From assembly GCA_014138095.1 (NCBI GenBank), contig JACGXE010000014.1, positions 1-64,000 on the forward strand: 64,000 nt of DNA, in the 5' to 3' direction. The stretch's first letter is position 1. Every line of letters starts with the position of its first letter. Below are positions 26,468 through 34,876 of the stretch, one piece after another. Source of the stretch: Ochrobactrum sp. RH2CCR150 (GTDB lineage Bacteria; Pseudomonadota; Alphaproteobacteria; Rhizobiales; Rhizobiaceae). The notes below the pieces were generated by a model, which did no database searches, was not told the origin of the DNA, and saw nothing but the letters and a program-made list of their open reading frames with translations. A program made the position numbers and the translations under genes.

Positions 26468-26800
26468 TCATAAGCCCACAGCAAATCCCACACCAATGAT
26501 CACAAGGACCACCCCAGAGATCGTGGCATAGACGACATCGCGCGCACGCGCGAACTCGATCAACATAAGAGCTACACGAAAGACAGGCAGCAAGATGAAC
26601 ACTATGACACCCGCTTTTATCAAATTGCCTCCACTAAGGACAGCGGTTGCCATACCCAAAGAGCTCAACCACTGAGTGACCAACCCGATCGCAATGACGA
26701 ATGAAGCAACTGCCGTTCCATAGTGCAACAACCTGGCAATCTTCTGCTCAAGGCTCTCAATCAAATTTTTCTGTTCTCTCAAACTCTTTGTTCCGATCAC
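26468..26800 (-). CDS. DUF1634 small membrane protein
   Basis: A 110-residue protein with three hydrophobic segments (about 28-46, 60-80 and 92-109) and the motif GGNLIKAGVIVFILLPVFRV, which I recognise as the DUF1634 family core (quoted in part: IKAGVIVFILLPVFRV). It overlaps the end of the TauE/SafE-type permease gene by four bases and is the last gene of the GntR-TauE-DUF1634 unit. DUF1634 proteins commonly accompany TauE/SafE permeases and may be a partner subunit; no function is proven. Confidence 0.8.
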   Translation of the reverse strand: MIGTKSLREQKNLIESLEQKIARLLHYGTAVASFVIAIGLVTQWLSSLGMATAVLSGGNLIKAGVIVFILLPVFRVALMLIEFARARDVVYATISGVVLVIIGVGFAVGL

Positions 26801-27666
26801 GTTTTCAGGTACAGACCGAAACCGCTCATCGCCATTACGACAGCGAGCAGCACAAGCACCATTACGAAGAAGATGCGGAGTTTTTCGCTGGGCAAACCCA
26901 CCAGCATCCGAGCACCCGCAATCGACCCAATGACTGAACCAAGCGCGACTGGACCGGCGATGGCTGTATCTATGTCGCCGCGCATGAAGTACGCACCGGC
27001 GCTTGCGGCGGCAGTTACGCCGATCATAAAGTTTGACGTCGCAGACGACACCTTGAGTGGAAGCCGAAGTGCGGTATCCATTGCCGGAATTTTCAGAACT
27101 CCACTGCCAATCCCCAGTAGCGCCGAAACCAGACCCGCCCCATACATCAATGACAAGCCGAGCGGCACCGAGCCGACATGATACGACGTGGCCGCGCCGC
27201 TTGCCTCATCCAAAATTGTCGAATGTAAACGTAGCGTCGTCGCCCAGTTTTGAGAGGCAGGCGTGCTCGTTTGAGGTGCTTCGCTTCGACGCGCAAGCAT
27301 TTGTTGCGCAGACACCGCGAGAATTGCTGCAAATAGCAAGTAGAGATAAGCGGTTGCAACAATCCCAATAAGGAAAATGCCGGTCAGAGCGCCCAGCGTT
27401 GTTGCTGTCTCAAGAACGACGGCCAATCGAATATTGGTCAGCCGCTTTTTCAGGAGCGGCGCCGCACTGCCGCAGGAACATGCGATCACTGACACGAGAC
27501 TCGCAGCGATCGCCGCATGAATATCGATACCGAAAGCAAATGTAAGAATCGGCACAATAAAAATGCCGCTTGCCATACCCAGAACGCCACCAAGTGCGCT
27601 CGCACCGAAGGCGCCAACAAACAGCCAGAAAGCACTGATAGCCCCAACTTCGAATGTGCTTGTCAC
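26797..27666 (-). CDS. TauE/SafE-family sulfite/organic-anion exporter
   Basis: Inner-membrane permease, 289 residues, with about eight hydrophobic segments in two halves. Each half has the family's glycine-rich turn: ALGGVLGMASGIFIVPILTF (core GGVLGMASGIFIVPIL) and SALLGIGSGVLKIPAM, followed by SATSNFMIGVTAA. TauE/SafE members move sulfite, sulfonates or sulfoacetate, often for organosulfur metabolism; the actual anion here is not evident. Overlaps the GntR gene upstream and the DUF1634 gene downstream by four bases each, so the three are one operon presumably controlled by the GntR protein. Confidence 0.87.
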   Translation of the reverse strand: MTSTFEVGAISAFWLFVGAFGASALGGVLGMASGIFIVPILTFAFGIDIHAAIAASLVSVIACSCGSAAPLLKKRLTNIRLAVVLETATTLGALTGIFLIGIVATAYLYLLFAAILAVSAQQMLARRSEAPQTSTPASQNWATTLRLHSTILDEASGAATSYHVGSVPLGLSLMYGAGLVSALLGIGSGVLKIPAMDTALRLPLKVSSATSNFMIGVTAAASAGAYFMRGDIDTAIAGPVALGSVIGSIAGARMLVGLPSEKLRIFFVMVLVLLAVVMAMSGFGLYLKT

Positions 27667-28406
27667 CGAGTCTGCCCCGGACGGCGCAACAAGCGCGTGC
27701 TGAATTTGATCAGATCGCCCCGATAATAGAGCTTCTCATAATCAATTGGCCTCGGCCCTTCACAGTAAGACGTTCGCTCGATAAGGAATACCGGACTGGT
27801 GGGTGCAATCCCCAAGGCTTGAGCCACGCGATCATCAGCTGTTGCGGCCTCAAGCTGATACTCCGCTTCAATGAGCGGGAGGCCATACTTGTTTTCGAGC
27901 AAAGAGAAAATTGGCTCAGCCTCCAGATCGTTACTCACGATCTTCTCGCCAATATCCATGGGCAGATAGGTTTCGTCGAAAGACATGGCGATGCCATCAG
28001 CCAAACGCACGCGCTCAATGCGGTAGACCTGTGCCCCCTGCGGAAGATTCAAATGTTTAGCGACCACGTCGCTGGCGGGCACAAGCCGTTTATCCAAAAG
28101 CTTCGCAGTTGGATTGCGACCCAACGCAATCATGTCTTCCACAAAGCCGCTTAACTCGGTCAATTCCTGCCTGATTTTGGGCTCGGTAACGAAAGTACCC
28201 TTTCCGCGCCTAATCTCAAGCAGTCCGCGCGCAACCAAATTCTCAACGGCTTTCCGAACGGTCGTCCGGCTGACACCAAACCTCACCGTCAAATCATCTT
28301 CCGGCGGGAGTTGCGACCCGAAAGGCAATAGTGCTGATGCAATTTCCGAAGCCAAAGTGGCCTCGACCTTAGCGTAAAGGGGGGCGGAGCTGGTCTCTAT
28401 CGTCAT
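27663..28406 (-). CDS. GntR-family regulator, HutC/UTRA subfamily
   Basis: Transcription factor of 247 residues. N-terminal winged helix (about 8-75): LYAKVEATLASEIASA, LPPEDDLTVRFGVSRTTVRKAVENL and the wing GKGTFV. The C-terminal UTRA ligand domain (about 95-240) has YRIERVRLADGIAMSFDETYLP and the closing PIDYEKLYYRGDLIKFS. First gene of an operon with a TauE-like permease. A 24-bp palindrome sits immediately upstream of the start codon and probably is its own operator, suggesting autoregulation released by a ligand related to the transported anion. Confidence 0.92.
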   Translation of the reverse strand: MTIETSSAPLYAKVEATLASEIASALLPFGSQLPPEDDLTVRFGVSRTTVRKAVENLVARGLLEIRRGKGTFVTEPKIRQELTELSGFVEDMIALGRNPTAKLLDKRLVPASDVVAKHLNLPQGAQVYRIERVRLADGIAMSFDETYLPMDIGEKIVSNDLEAEPIFSLLENKYGLPLIEAEYQLEAATADDRVAQALGIAPTSPVFLIERTSYCEGPRPIDYEKLYYRGDLIKFSTRLLRRPGQTR

Positions 28407-28428
28407 AACGACATCATGATGTCATTAT
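28405..28428. promoter_or_regulatory. Likely GntR operator (palindrome)
   Basis: A perfect 14-bp palindrome GACATCATGATGTC at 28410-28423, extended to 24 bp with one mismatch pair (ATAAC on the left, ATTAT on the right). It overlaps the start of the gntR gene and its upstream region. Size and position match the operators of GntR/HutC regulators, so negative autoregulation is the simplest reading. Confidence 0.65.
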
Positions 28429-28443
28429 GACTTATTGTCAATC

Positions 28444-28501
28444 GGACATGGCCCCGCTGACCACCCTGATCATTCCCCGTCAGCCATAGACGGCCATGTC
28501 C
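28444..28501. repeat. Nested inverted repeat at end of phosphatase gene
   Basis: Outer stem GGACATGGCC (28444-28453) / GGCCATGTCC (28492-28501) is perfect over ten pairs; inside it a second stem GCTGAC (28456-28461) / GTCAGC (28479-28484) is perfect over six. The right outer arm codes for the last residues of the phosphatase-like gene, and the left lies toward gntR. There is no T-run, so it may be an mRNA-end or attenuator structure rather than an intrinsic terminator. Confidence 0.5.
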
Positions 28502-29064
28502 ACTTCCGCTCGACGACCGAGTGAAGTCATCCAGTCCTTTATCTCAGGCCGACTATTGAGCTGACGCCCATAGTGAAAGCCGAGTTGACGATTGAGTTCG
28601 CCATTGCGACCAAGCTGTTCGTCTGCGAAAGCGATCATGCGGGAATTTGGCCATGCCTGAGGACGGATAGCCACCAACCGCTGGAAGAGTGTCTCTGCCG
28701 GTTCATCTGGATTGGCTTGCGCCAAAAGGGTCATCATAGCCGCCGTAGATCGCGAAACACCCATATGGCAATGCACAAGGATGTGCCCCGGCGCATCATT
28801 GTCTTCACGGGTCTGGAACGATTGGCCGAAATTCAAAATTGCTTCCGTGTGTCTTTCTGTAGGAAGAATTTGTCCGTCCAGATCAGCAATGATGTCATGG
28901 AACCGTAGCGTCGTGCGAGCATGATCGGTATAGCCCGAAAACTCCGTAAGCTCGGACCGCTCTGGATCAATGATTGAAAGAACATGCGTAACGTTCTTGT
29001 CGCTATGTGTTGCCAGCTCTTCGATGCCGCAGATGGTCAGTTCGGGGGAGAGGATTATCTTCAC
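28480..29064 (-). CDS. Protein tyrosine phosphatase-like protein
   Basis: A 194-residue protein with the Cys-based phosphatase loop HCHMGVSRST (about residues 115-124), that is Cys-X5-Arg followed by Ser/Thr, and an upstream Asp-containing stretch (FHDIIADLDGQ) that could supply the general acid. The overall pattern (THVLSIIDPE, then HCxxGxSRS) resembles small cytosolic dual-specificity-like phosphatases common in alphaproteobacteria. It is transcribed toward gntR but separated by a hairpin, so may be its own unit. Substrate unknown. Confidence 0.78.
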   Translation of the reverse strand: MKIILSPELTICGIEELATHSDKNVTHVLSIIDPERSELTEFSGYTDHARTTLRFHDIIADLDGQILPTERHTEAILNFGQSFQTREDNDAPGHILVHCHMGVSRSTAAMMTLLAQANPDEPAETLFQRLVAIRPQAWPNSRMIAFADEQLGRNGELNRQLGFHYGRQLNSRPEIKDWMTSLGRRAEVDMAVYG

Positions 29065-29991
29065 AGATGTTCACCACGTATTATGTGTCAGATCAGGTTG
29101 AAAGCAGTGTCGAGTATGTTGGCTACAGGATCAAGCAGGACATTTTGATGACAGCACGAAAAATGTTCGATCTGAAACCACTGACTACGGATGGGCTTCT
29201 TTTCTGGAATAACCTGCCAACTTCTCCTCCCCTACGGAACGACTTGACCTTTGGCAGGACATGGGCGTGTGCCACTGGTCTCCCGAAGCCATTCAACGCA
29301 AGCTCAATGTTTACTTCTGATGAGGACGTCCCCGCTCTGATACTCATCATACTGCCCACAGCCTGCTGAATAGAATTGATAATCTGTTGGTATCGGTATG
29401 GTAGAGGCCATGCTGAAGTTTGGATGCGCCGCTCGAGAGTTCTTGGCTCAGACAGAAAGAAGTTAGAAGCAAAGGCTTCTGAAAAGGAACGTAGCATTAG
29501 TCAATGAAAGGGAAATCAACATCAAGCTTGTTGTCACAATGGGCAAACGGGCCGTGTCTATTTTGCTAACCAGTCTACACCACAAAAGCCACCCAGAACA
29601 ACGTGATGGTGTTTGAGCCATCTGATCGATTGCCCAGTAATCCGAACTTCGGTGTTGTACAGTTCAGATATCTCTCATCGCGTGCAGTTGCATAGGTCGT
29701 TAACGCTACCTCCGCCCTTCCGCATGAGGTAGCATTATTTATAAATACACCCACATCATTTCCATCATTCTTATATCTATCGTGTTATTTCTATAATTAC
29801 CCCTTTAATTACGTTGGTATAAAGTAAAATAAATTAAGTGCAGCAGAAATTATATTGATACTACTATATTAAATATCTGATAAATTTGTGTTTTGGAAAA
29901 TTGCATATTTGAAAATTCAGACTTAGATATTAGCTAGAATCGAAGAAAAAACGCTTAGCGCATCATCAATACAGTTCGCCAACGAGGATAA
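29065..29991. other. Gene-poor 0.9-kb stretch
   Basis: No supported gene. Two overlapping frames (29007-29369 on + and 29123-29497 on -) cover the first part but match no family I know, have no good ribosome site and probably mark decayed DNA. The second part, from about 29735, is strongly AT-rich and leads to the GGDEF gene, so includes its promoter. Between them is a perfect 8-bp stem (see the separate entry at 29706). Confidence 0.5.
29706..29734 (+). terminator. Stem-loop followed by AT-rich DNA
   Basis: GCTACCTC (29706-29713) and GAGGTAGC (29727-29734) form a perfect eight-pair stem with a 13-nt loop, followed directly by ATTATTTATAAAT. It looks like a transcription terminator, but no intact gene lies just upstream, so it may be what is left of a lost transcription unit. 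Confidence 0.45.
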
Positions 29992-31002
29992 ATGGACAAC
30001 ATCGACGGTACTTGCGATGAGCTCAGCTCTGAGACAGAAAACAAACATCTGTTGGAAGAAATATCGCGGTTAAACGACCAGATCAAAGCGCAAGAGAAGA
30101 TTCTTGTTGAGCAGTCGCTTGCCGTGCAGGATATGCGCCTGATTTTCGAACAATCCGCCAGAGTGGCCAAGGTTGGAATATGGCAATGCACTCTTCCCGA
30201 CCAGCGACTGCATTGGACCGATTTTGTGTATGATATTTTTGGCTTGCAACGTGGTAGTCCATTAACAAGAGAAAACACGCTAGCGCTCTATACCGAAGCA
30301 TCGCGCCAAGAACTGGAGCTCAGAAGGACACAGGCAATCAATGATCGCAGTGGCTTTTCATTGGATGCTGAAATTGTGCTTTCGACCGGCGAGCACAAGT
30401 GGGTACGCCTGACTGCTTCCGTGGAATGCGAGAATGGTGTTCCTGTAAGGCTTTTTGGCATGAAACAGGACATTACTGCACAAAAGCTGATGTTTGATCG
30501 TGCCATCCACGATGCGGAACATGATAAGCTGACAGGTTTGGTGAATAAGTATAGATTCAACCAGATGCTGGAAGAGTTGTGCTTGGCACCGAACCGAGGG
30601 GGCATCAAGGCATGCCTGCTTCTGATTGATCTGGATGGGTTCAAGGATATTAATGATCGGCTCGGTCATTTAGCAGGTGACAGATGCATCATGCAAATGG
30701 CCGTCCGCATTAAGAAAACTTGCCGTGAATCGGATATCGTAGCGCGCATTGGAGGGGATGAATTTGCAATTTTGGCACCCGGGATCACCTGTCCGGACGA
30801 CGTTGTCCGCCTGTCTGAAAAGTTGCTGTCCGAATTCAGAATGCCCGTGGAATTCAACGGGGATAGCATCTCCATCACCGGTTCAATAGGTTCTGCGCTT
30901 CTCATCGACGAAACTGATACCGAAATTTTCACTCTGGCGGATAACGCTTTGTACGCCGCCAAGGCAGCAGGGCGCGATGCTTATCGTCTCCATGAAGAGT
31001 GA
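29992..31002 (+). CDS. PAS-GGDEF diguanylate cyclase
   Basis: Predicted cytoplasmic diguanylate cyclase, 336 residues, making cyclic di-GMP. An N-terminal coiled-coil-like stretch (about 10-45) leads to a PAS domain (about 50-165: VAKVGIWQCTLPDQRLHWTDFVYDIFG, ending in the PAC motif FGMKQDITAQK), then a GGDEF domain (about 175-335) with DKLTGLVNKYRF, LLIDLDGFKDINDRLGH and the active-site RIGGDEFAIL. The GGDEF signature is intact, so the enzyme should be active. No membrane segment or EAL domain. The RxxD inhibitory site is not obvious: the region before GGDEF reads CRESDIVARIGGDEF, where RESD fits the I-site pattern at the usual spacing. Stands alone. Confidence 0.9.
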   Translation: MDNIDGTCDELSSETENKHLLEEISRLNDQIKAQEKILVEQSLAVQDMRLIFEQSARVAKVGIWQCTLPDQRLHWTDFVYDIFGLQRGSPLTRENTLALYTEASRQELELRRTQAINDRSGFSLDAEIVLSTGEHKWVRLTASVECENGVPVRLFGMKQDITAQKLMFDRAIHDAEHDKLTGLVNKYRFNQMLEELCLAPNRGGIKACLLLIDLDGFKDINDRLGHLAGDRCIMQMAVRIKKTCRESDIVARIGGDEFAILAPGITCPDDVVRLSEKLLSEFRMPVEFNGDSISITGSIGSALLIDETDTEIFTLADNALYAAKAAGRDAYRLHEE

Positions 31003-31092
31003 ACATGCACTCGAAAAGAAAGCCACCTTTTGGTCCCTGCTGATATCACAGTGTAACCGCGTTCAAATCCAATTGTATAAGTAGCCCGAGAA

Positions 31093-31143
31093 TGTTTTAA
31101 GGTTAAAGGCGAGTGGGTGTATCTCTATCGTGCCATTGATCGC
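31093..31143 (+). pseudogene. IS6-family transposase relic (catalytic core scrap)
   Basis: The frame starting at 31093 reads CFKVKGEWVYLYRAIDR, which is the conserved stretch after the first catalytic Asp of IS6/IS26-type transposases (usual form: VDETY-VKVKG-W-YLYRA-D). The match stops after this segment, and there is no start, no rest of the gene and no terminal repeat visible. It is a degraded relic. A larger C-terminal relic of the same family lies inverted at 42083-42440. Confidence 0.7.
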
Positions 31144-31247
31144 AATACCGCTTTCTCTCGAACAACAATTCTCAGTGCTCGCAGCATAATTACGTCTGCA
31201 GGTGGGCTGCGTTCTCTGCTAAACAAGTTTTTGCAACCCAGCCACAA

Positions 31248-32492
31248 TTACAGGGAAAGTCCATTGCCCCGCAATCTTCGCAAAATATAGAATGTCAAAG
31301 CGATCCCGAGTACAGAGAGCACTGTTGCCAACGTGAAAAGTTCGACATAGCCAAATTTATCGGCAAGGTAGCCGGCGACCGAAGAACCAACGAGATAAAT
31401 CAGCAGTTCGGCACAAGCAAGGATCGTGAAGTCCGTGCCGGGCTGATCGGAAGACGATGCTTTCATGAACAGTGAGTAGATCGCGACCAGTTCCATATAG
31501 CGCAAGAAGGTCTGGACGGCTGACACCGTCATAGCAATCGTGATCCCCGGCCATATTTCGGCAGCATTGAAACTGAACGCGAGGAAGCAAAGACTGCGCA
31601 ATAATCCAAGCAGAATGAGCGCAGAGAAAAGCCCGGTCCGGCGGATCAGCAGTGCGGCCAGAACTGCTCCGATCAGGCCGGCACCCGCAGCGGCAGCCCC
31701 GGAAAGATAGCCGATCCATGATAGCGGCAGCCCGATATCCACGAGATAGCTGCCTTCCATCCCCCTTACCATGCCTTCGCTCGCTCGATAGGTCAGAGCA
31801 AAGCACAGGATGAGCCAGGCGTTCGGTTGCTGGAAAAACCGCTTCAGGCTGGCGCGTGGCTTTTCCCGGTGCTGCTTCTGCTCACTTGCTTCGTCCATCC
31901 ATAACCCGGCCAGAAGTGGCAGAAGCGAAAGGGCGGCGACGATGAAAATCGTGGGACGCCAACCGATCTTGTGGAAGAGCACCAGCGCCAGCGTGCCACC
32001 CACGATCACACCAAGTGCAACTGCACCGGCCTGGATTGCATTGCCAGTGGCACGCGTCTTGTCATTGAGATGACGGACAGCATAGCCATCGGTAGCAATG
32101 TCCTGCAAAGAAGACAGAAGCGTTATGCAAAGGCAGATTGCAAAGAGTGCCCCCGCCTGCTGCGGCTCTGTAAACGCCATACAAGTAATGCCCAATGAGA
32201 CGAGAAGTTGGGTGACAATTACCCAGCTTCGCCGATGCCCCCAACTTGCGATGAGGGGATAACGATCCACCAATGGTGCAATCGCAAATTTTGCAATCAG
32301 TGGAATCATCAGAAGATAAAAAAGCCCGATAGCCGTGCGCGAGGCACCGCTTTCGCGCATCAGGGGAGGCAAGGCGACCAATAGAAGATAGGTCGGGATG
32401 CCCTGCGCGAGATAGAGCCCCCCAAGAACAGTATAAAGCCGTGCGTTTATGCCTATTTTCTGTGTCGATAGCTCGTTTTGTTGTGCGCTCAT
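31248..32492 (-). CDS. MFS siderophore importer, RhtX/FptX-like
   Basis: Inner-membrane major-facilitator protein of 414 residues with about twelve hydrophobic segments. It opens LYTVLGGLYLAQGIPTYLLLVALPPLMRE and has SLQDIATDGYAV, both typical of the AmpG/RhtX/FptX group; RhtX and FptX carry ferric siderophores such as rhizobactin 1021 and pyochelin from periplasm to cytoplasm as single proteins. It overlaps the stop of the TonB-dependent receptor gene by one base (TGATG) and so is cotranscribed with it. This pairing supports siderophore uptake without an ABC transporter. Ligand is not known. Confidence 0.86.
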   Translation of the reverse strand: MSAQQNELSTQKIGINARLYTVLGGLYLAQGIPTYLLLVALPPLMRESGASRTAIGLFYLLMIPLIAKFAIAPLVDRYPLIASWGHRRSWVIVTQLLVSLGITCMAFTEPQQAGALFAICLCITLLSSLQDIATDGYAVRHLNDKTRATGNAIQAGAVALGVIVGGTLALVLFHKIGWRPTIFIVAALSLLPLLAGLWMDEASEQKQHREKPRASLKRFFQQPNAWLILCFALTYRASEGMVRGMEGSYLVDIGLPLSWIGYLSGAAAAGAGLIGAVLAALLIRRTGLFSALILLGLLRSLCFLAFSFNAAEIWPGITIAMTVSAVQTFLRYMELVAIYSLFMKASSSDQPGTDFTILACAELLIYLVGSSVAGYLADKFGYVELFTLATVLSVLGIALTFYILRRLRGNGLSL

Positions 32493-34720
32493 CAGAAGGT
32501 TTTGCTCACAGCGAGGGCGAAGGTCCTGCCGCGGCCCTTGTAGTCGAAGATTTCTTCAGGCGCGAGTGCACCATAAAGCGCCTTGGCTCGCGATCCCCAC
32601 ACGGTGTTGTATTGCTTGTTGAACAGGTTGTGCACACCGAAATTCACAGTCATGTCGGCTTTCTCGACGTGATAAGAGCCAATAAGGTCAAACAGCGTGT
32701 AGCCTTCGATCTTGTAGCCGGAGTTGTCACCAAGGTCGAAAACATGCTGGCCCTGGAAGCGCAGATTCAATGTTTCATTGCCCCAGCCAATATGGCCGCC
32801 AAGCTTGGAAACACTGGCGGAACCGATAGTATCCTTGACCCAATCGCCGTCCTGATCGACTTCAGTGCGTATCCATTGGCCCAGAATACCGATATCGAAG
32901 CCACGATCGAGTTTCATGCCCGCCTTGCCTTCGATGCCATAAACCCGACGTTCGTTGTCCTCGAGTTCGACGGCAAGGGTCGTGCGATTGAGCACAATGG
33001 AACGGTCGGAAGTGGAGTAGAAACCCGCGGTTTCCAGGTTATAGGTGCCGTCATCAAGACGATAGCCGATCTCGAATGAATTGGTCTTGATGGCTTCCAA
33101 TGCCGAGTTTGCCACATTCACACCACCGAGCAGCGCGTAATGACCACCTGACAGTGAGTAGGCGCCATAACCGTAATATTTTGCCGGATCGGGCAGCTCA
33201 AAGCCTTGGCTGAAGTTTGCATAGACCTGCTGTATGTCTGTCAGACTGTAAGTTGCGCCAGCGTTGAACAGGAAAGCGTCGTAATCGACCGAGCCACCGG
33301 GAATCGAATCGGCAGAGGTCGCCGCCCCATTGAGAATAGCGATCTGTTGGGCTGCACCAACAAAATCTCCGATTTCCGTTTTGGTGTACTGATAGCGCAC
33401 GCCGCCATTGAAGGTAAGGCGATCGGTTGCTTCATAGGAAGCCTCTGCGAAGCCAGCAAACGTGGTAACGTCGATCTTTGGATACAGACCTGTGACGCCT
33501 GCGGTCTGGAAATCCATCGCGCCGCTCTGAAGAGCTTTGCCCATATCGAAAATATGTTGGTTTGAAGAAAGCGAATCCCTGTCAGCATCAACACCGTAGG
33601 TAATGCGCAACCCGTCAAGCGGTTCGGAGATAAGCGCGGCCTTTATGCCGTAATAATCCGTGTCCTGCGCGCTGCCATAAAAGTAGGTTGAACTTGGGAA
33701 CGGATGGAAATTGATCTTCTCGCTGCGATAGAAGCCTTGCAAAAGCAATTGCTGTCCAAAGAAGTCATTATCGGTGTAGGTTGCGTTAAACATGGCGCGG
33801 CGGGTGCGCGGATTGAAGTCCGAATTATAGCCGTCGCGTGTTTCGATAAGACTTGGATTCCGCAGCCCCGCGAGAAATTGTCCGAAGTAGACGCTATAAT
33901 CAGATTTCTGCTCTGAATTGAAGAACTGTCCGCTTAACTCCAACCGCCTATCCGGGTCGAACTGGAAACCTGCGCTGCCCATAAGATCGATGCGCCGGTT
34001 AAAAGCGGTCGACGTCTGGGTGATGTCCGGCACAACCATGGTGCCATCTGCGTCATAAAACGCGCCGCTGCGATTACCCGCCAGCGACAGTCGAGCATCC
34101 CATGTCTCACTATTATAGGTGACGGCTGCAGCGCCGTTACGATCCAAGTCGTTGCTGGCGCGGAAGCCGCTTTCTATGCCAGCTGTCACTTCGCTATGCA
34201 AACCCTCCGGCGCATCCTTGCCTTTCTTGGTGATGATATTGATGATGCCCCCGGTCGCATTGCCGCCATAGAGCGAGGTCGCTCCAGAAAGAACTTCAAT
34301 TCGCTCAATGTTGAATGGGTCTATAGAGTCAAACTGGCGGCTCAGCCCACGAGCAGAATTCATCGATATTCCGTCGATCAGCGCCAAAGCGGTGCGTCCG
34401 CGTAGGTTCTGCCCATACGAGGTACGTGCCCCTTGGCTCACCGGATCAAAACTCGGTATTTCCTGCGCCAAAATCTGCTGAATGGTTTCGCCTGAACGTG
34501 CGCGCATCTGAATTTGCTGTGCATCGATGACATAGACGGTGCGTGCTGTCTCCGAAATTTGCTGCCCACCACGACTGCCGGTGATCGTGATGGCATTCAG
34601 AACCGTTCCTTTACTTGTCTCGGTCTCCACTTCAGTCGCGTTCTGCGCCAGTGCTTGCGTAGTGACGCTGCCGGTCGCCATCAGGGCAGCGACCGAAAGA
34701 CCGAGATATTTGTTGTGCAT
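32492..34720 (-). CDS. TonB-dependent siderophore receptor (RhtA/IutA-like)
   Basis: Outer-membrane receptor, 742 residues from the ATG at 34718-34720, which has GGAG eight bases upstream; the frame runs eight codons further but with no ribosome site. Signal peptide ends near TQALAQNA. Plug motifs: QQILAQEIPSFDP, YGQNLRGRTALALIDGISMN, and IERIEVLSGATSLYGGNATGGIINIITKKG (core ERIEVLSGATSLYGG). The barrel ends in FALAVSKTF. The plug resembles receptors for aerobactin/rhizobactin-type citrate hydroxamates. Operon partner is the RhtX-like importer; a divergent AraC gene probably regulates both. No synthesis genes for such a siderophore are nearby, so it likely takes up siderophores from other strains. 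Confidence 0.88.
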   Translation of the reverse strand: MHNKYLGLSVAALMATGSVTTQALAQNATEVETETSKGTVLNAITITGSRGGQQISETARTVYVIDAQQIQMRARSGETIQQILAQEIPSFDPVSQGARTSYGQNLRGRTALALIDGISMNSARGLSRQFDSIDPFNIERIEVLSGATSLYGGNATGGIINIITKKGKDAPEGLHSEVTAGIESGFRASNDLDRNGAAAVTYNSETWDARLSLAGNRSGAFYDADGTMVVPDITQTSTAFNRRIDLMGSAGFQFDPDRRLELSGQFFNSEQKSDYSVYFGQFLAGLRNPSLIETRDGYNSDFNPRTRRAMFNATYTDNDFFGQQLLLQGFYRSEKINFHPFPSSTYFYGSAQDTDYYGIKAALISEPLDGLRITYGVDADRDSLSSNQHIFDMGKALQSGAMDFQTAGVTGLYPKIDVTTFAGFAEASYEATDRLTFNGGVRYQYTKTEIGDFVGAAQQIAILNGAATSADSIPGGSVDYDAFLFNAGATYSLTDIQQVYANFSQGFELPDPAKYYGYGAYSLSGGHYALLGGVNVANSALEAIKTNSFEIGYRLDDGTYNLETAGFYSTSDRSIVLNRTTLAVELEDNERRVYGIEGKAGMKLDRGFDIGILGQWIRTEVDQDGDWVKDTIGSASVSKLGGHIGWGNETLNLRFQGQHVFDLGDNSGYKIEGYTLFDLIGSYHVEKADMTVNFGVHNLFNKQYNTVWGSRAKALYGALAPEEIFDYKGRGRTFALAVSKTF

Positions 34721-34876
34721 GAATTTCTCCAAGGACATGAGCAATACGATATCCGTCAGTTATCCAGTATTTTCTAAACACGACTATTCTCATCATGTTT
34801 AATTCATTAAAAGACAGATAGCTTGGAGAAGAGCGAACCGGGAATGGATTGAAGCGAACCTTGAAGGGCTTTTGCA
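34721..34876. promoter_or_regulatory. Divergent promoter region of receptor and AraC gene
   Basis: The 156-bp gap between the divergent receptor and AraC-type genes is AT-rich and carries TATTCTCATCA at 34785-34795, identical to the word in the NRPS/acyltransferase divergent region at 14431-14441. It presumably contains the AraC-type activator site and an iron-dependent repressor site. No classical Irr or RirA box is obvious by eye. Confidence 0.45.

Noticed and set aside
29007-29497. Two overlapping frames, 120 and 124 codons, on opposite strands
   Set aside because: No known domain, no ribosome site and no operon context; I could not tie either to a transposase family.
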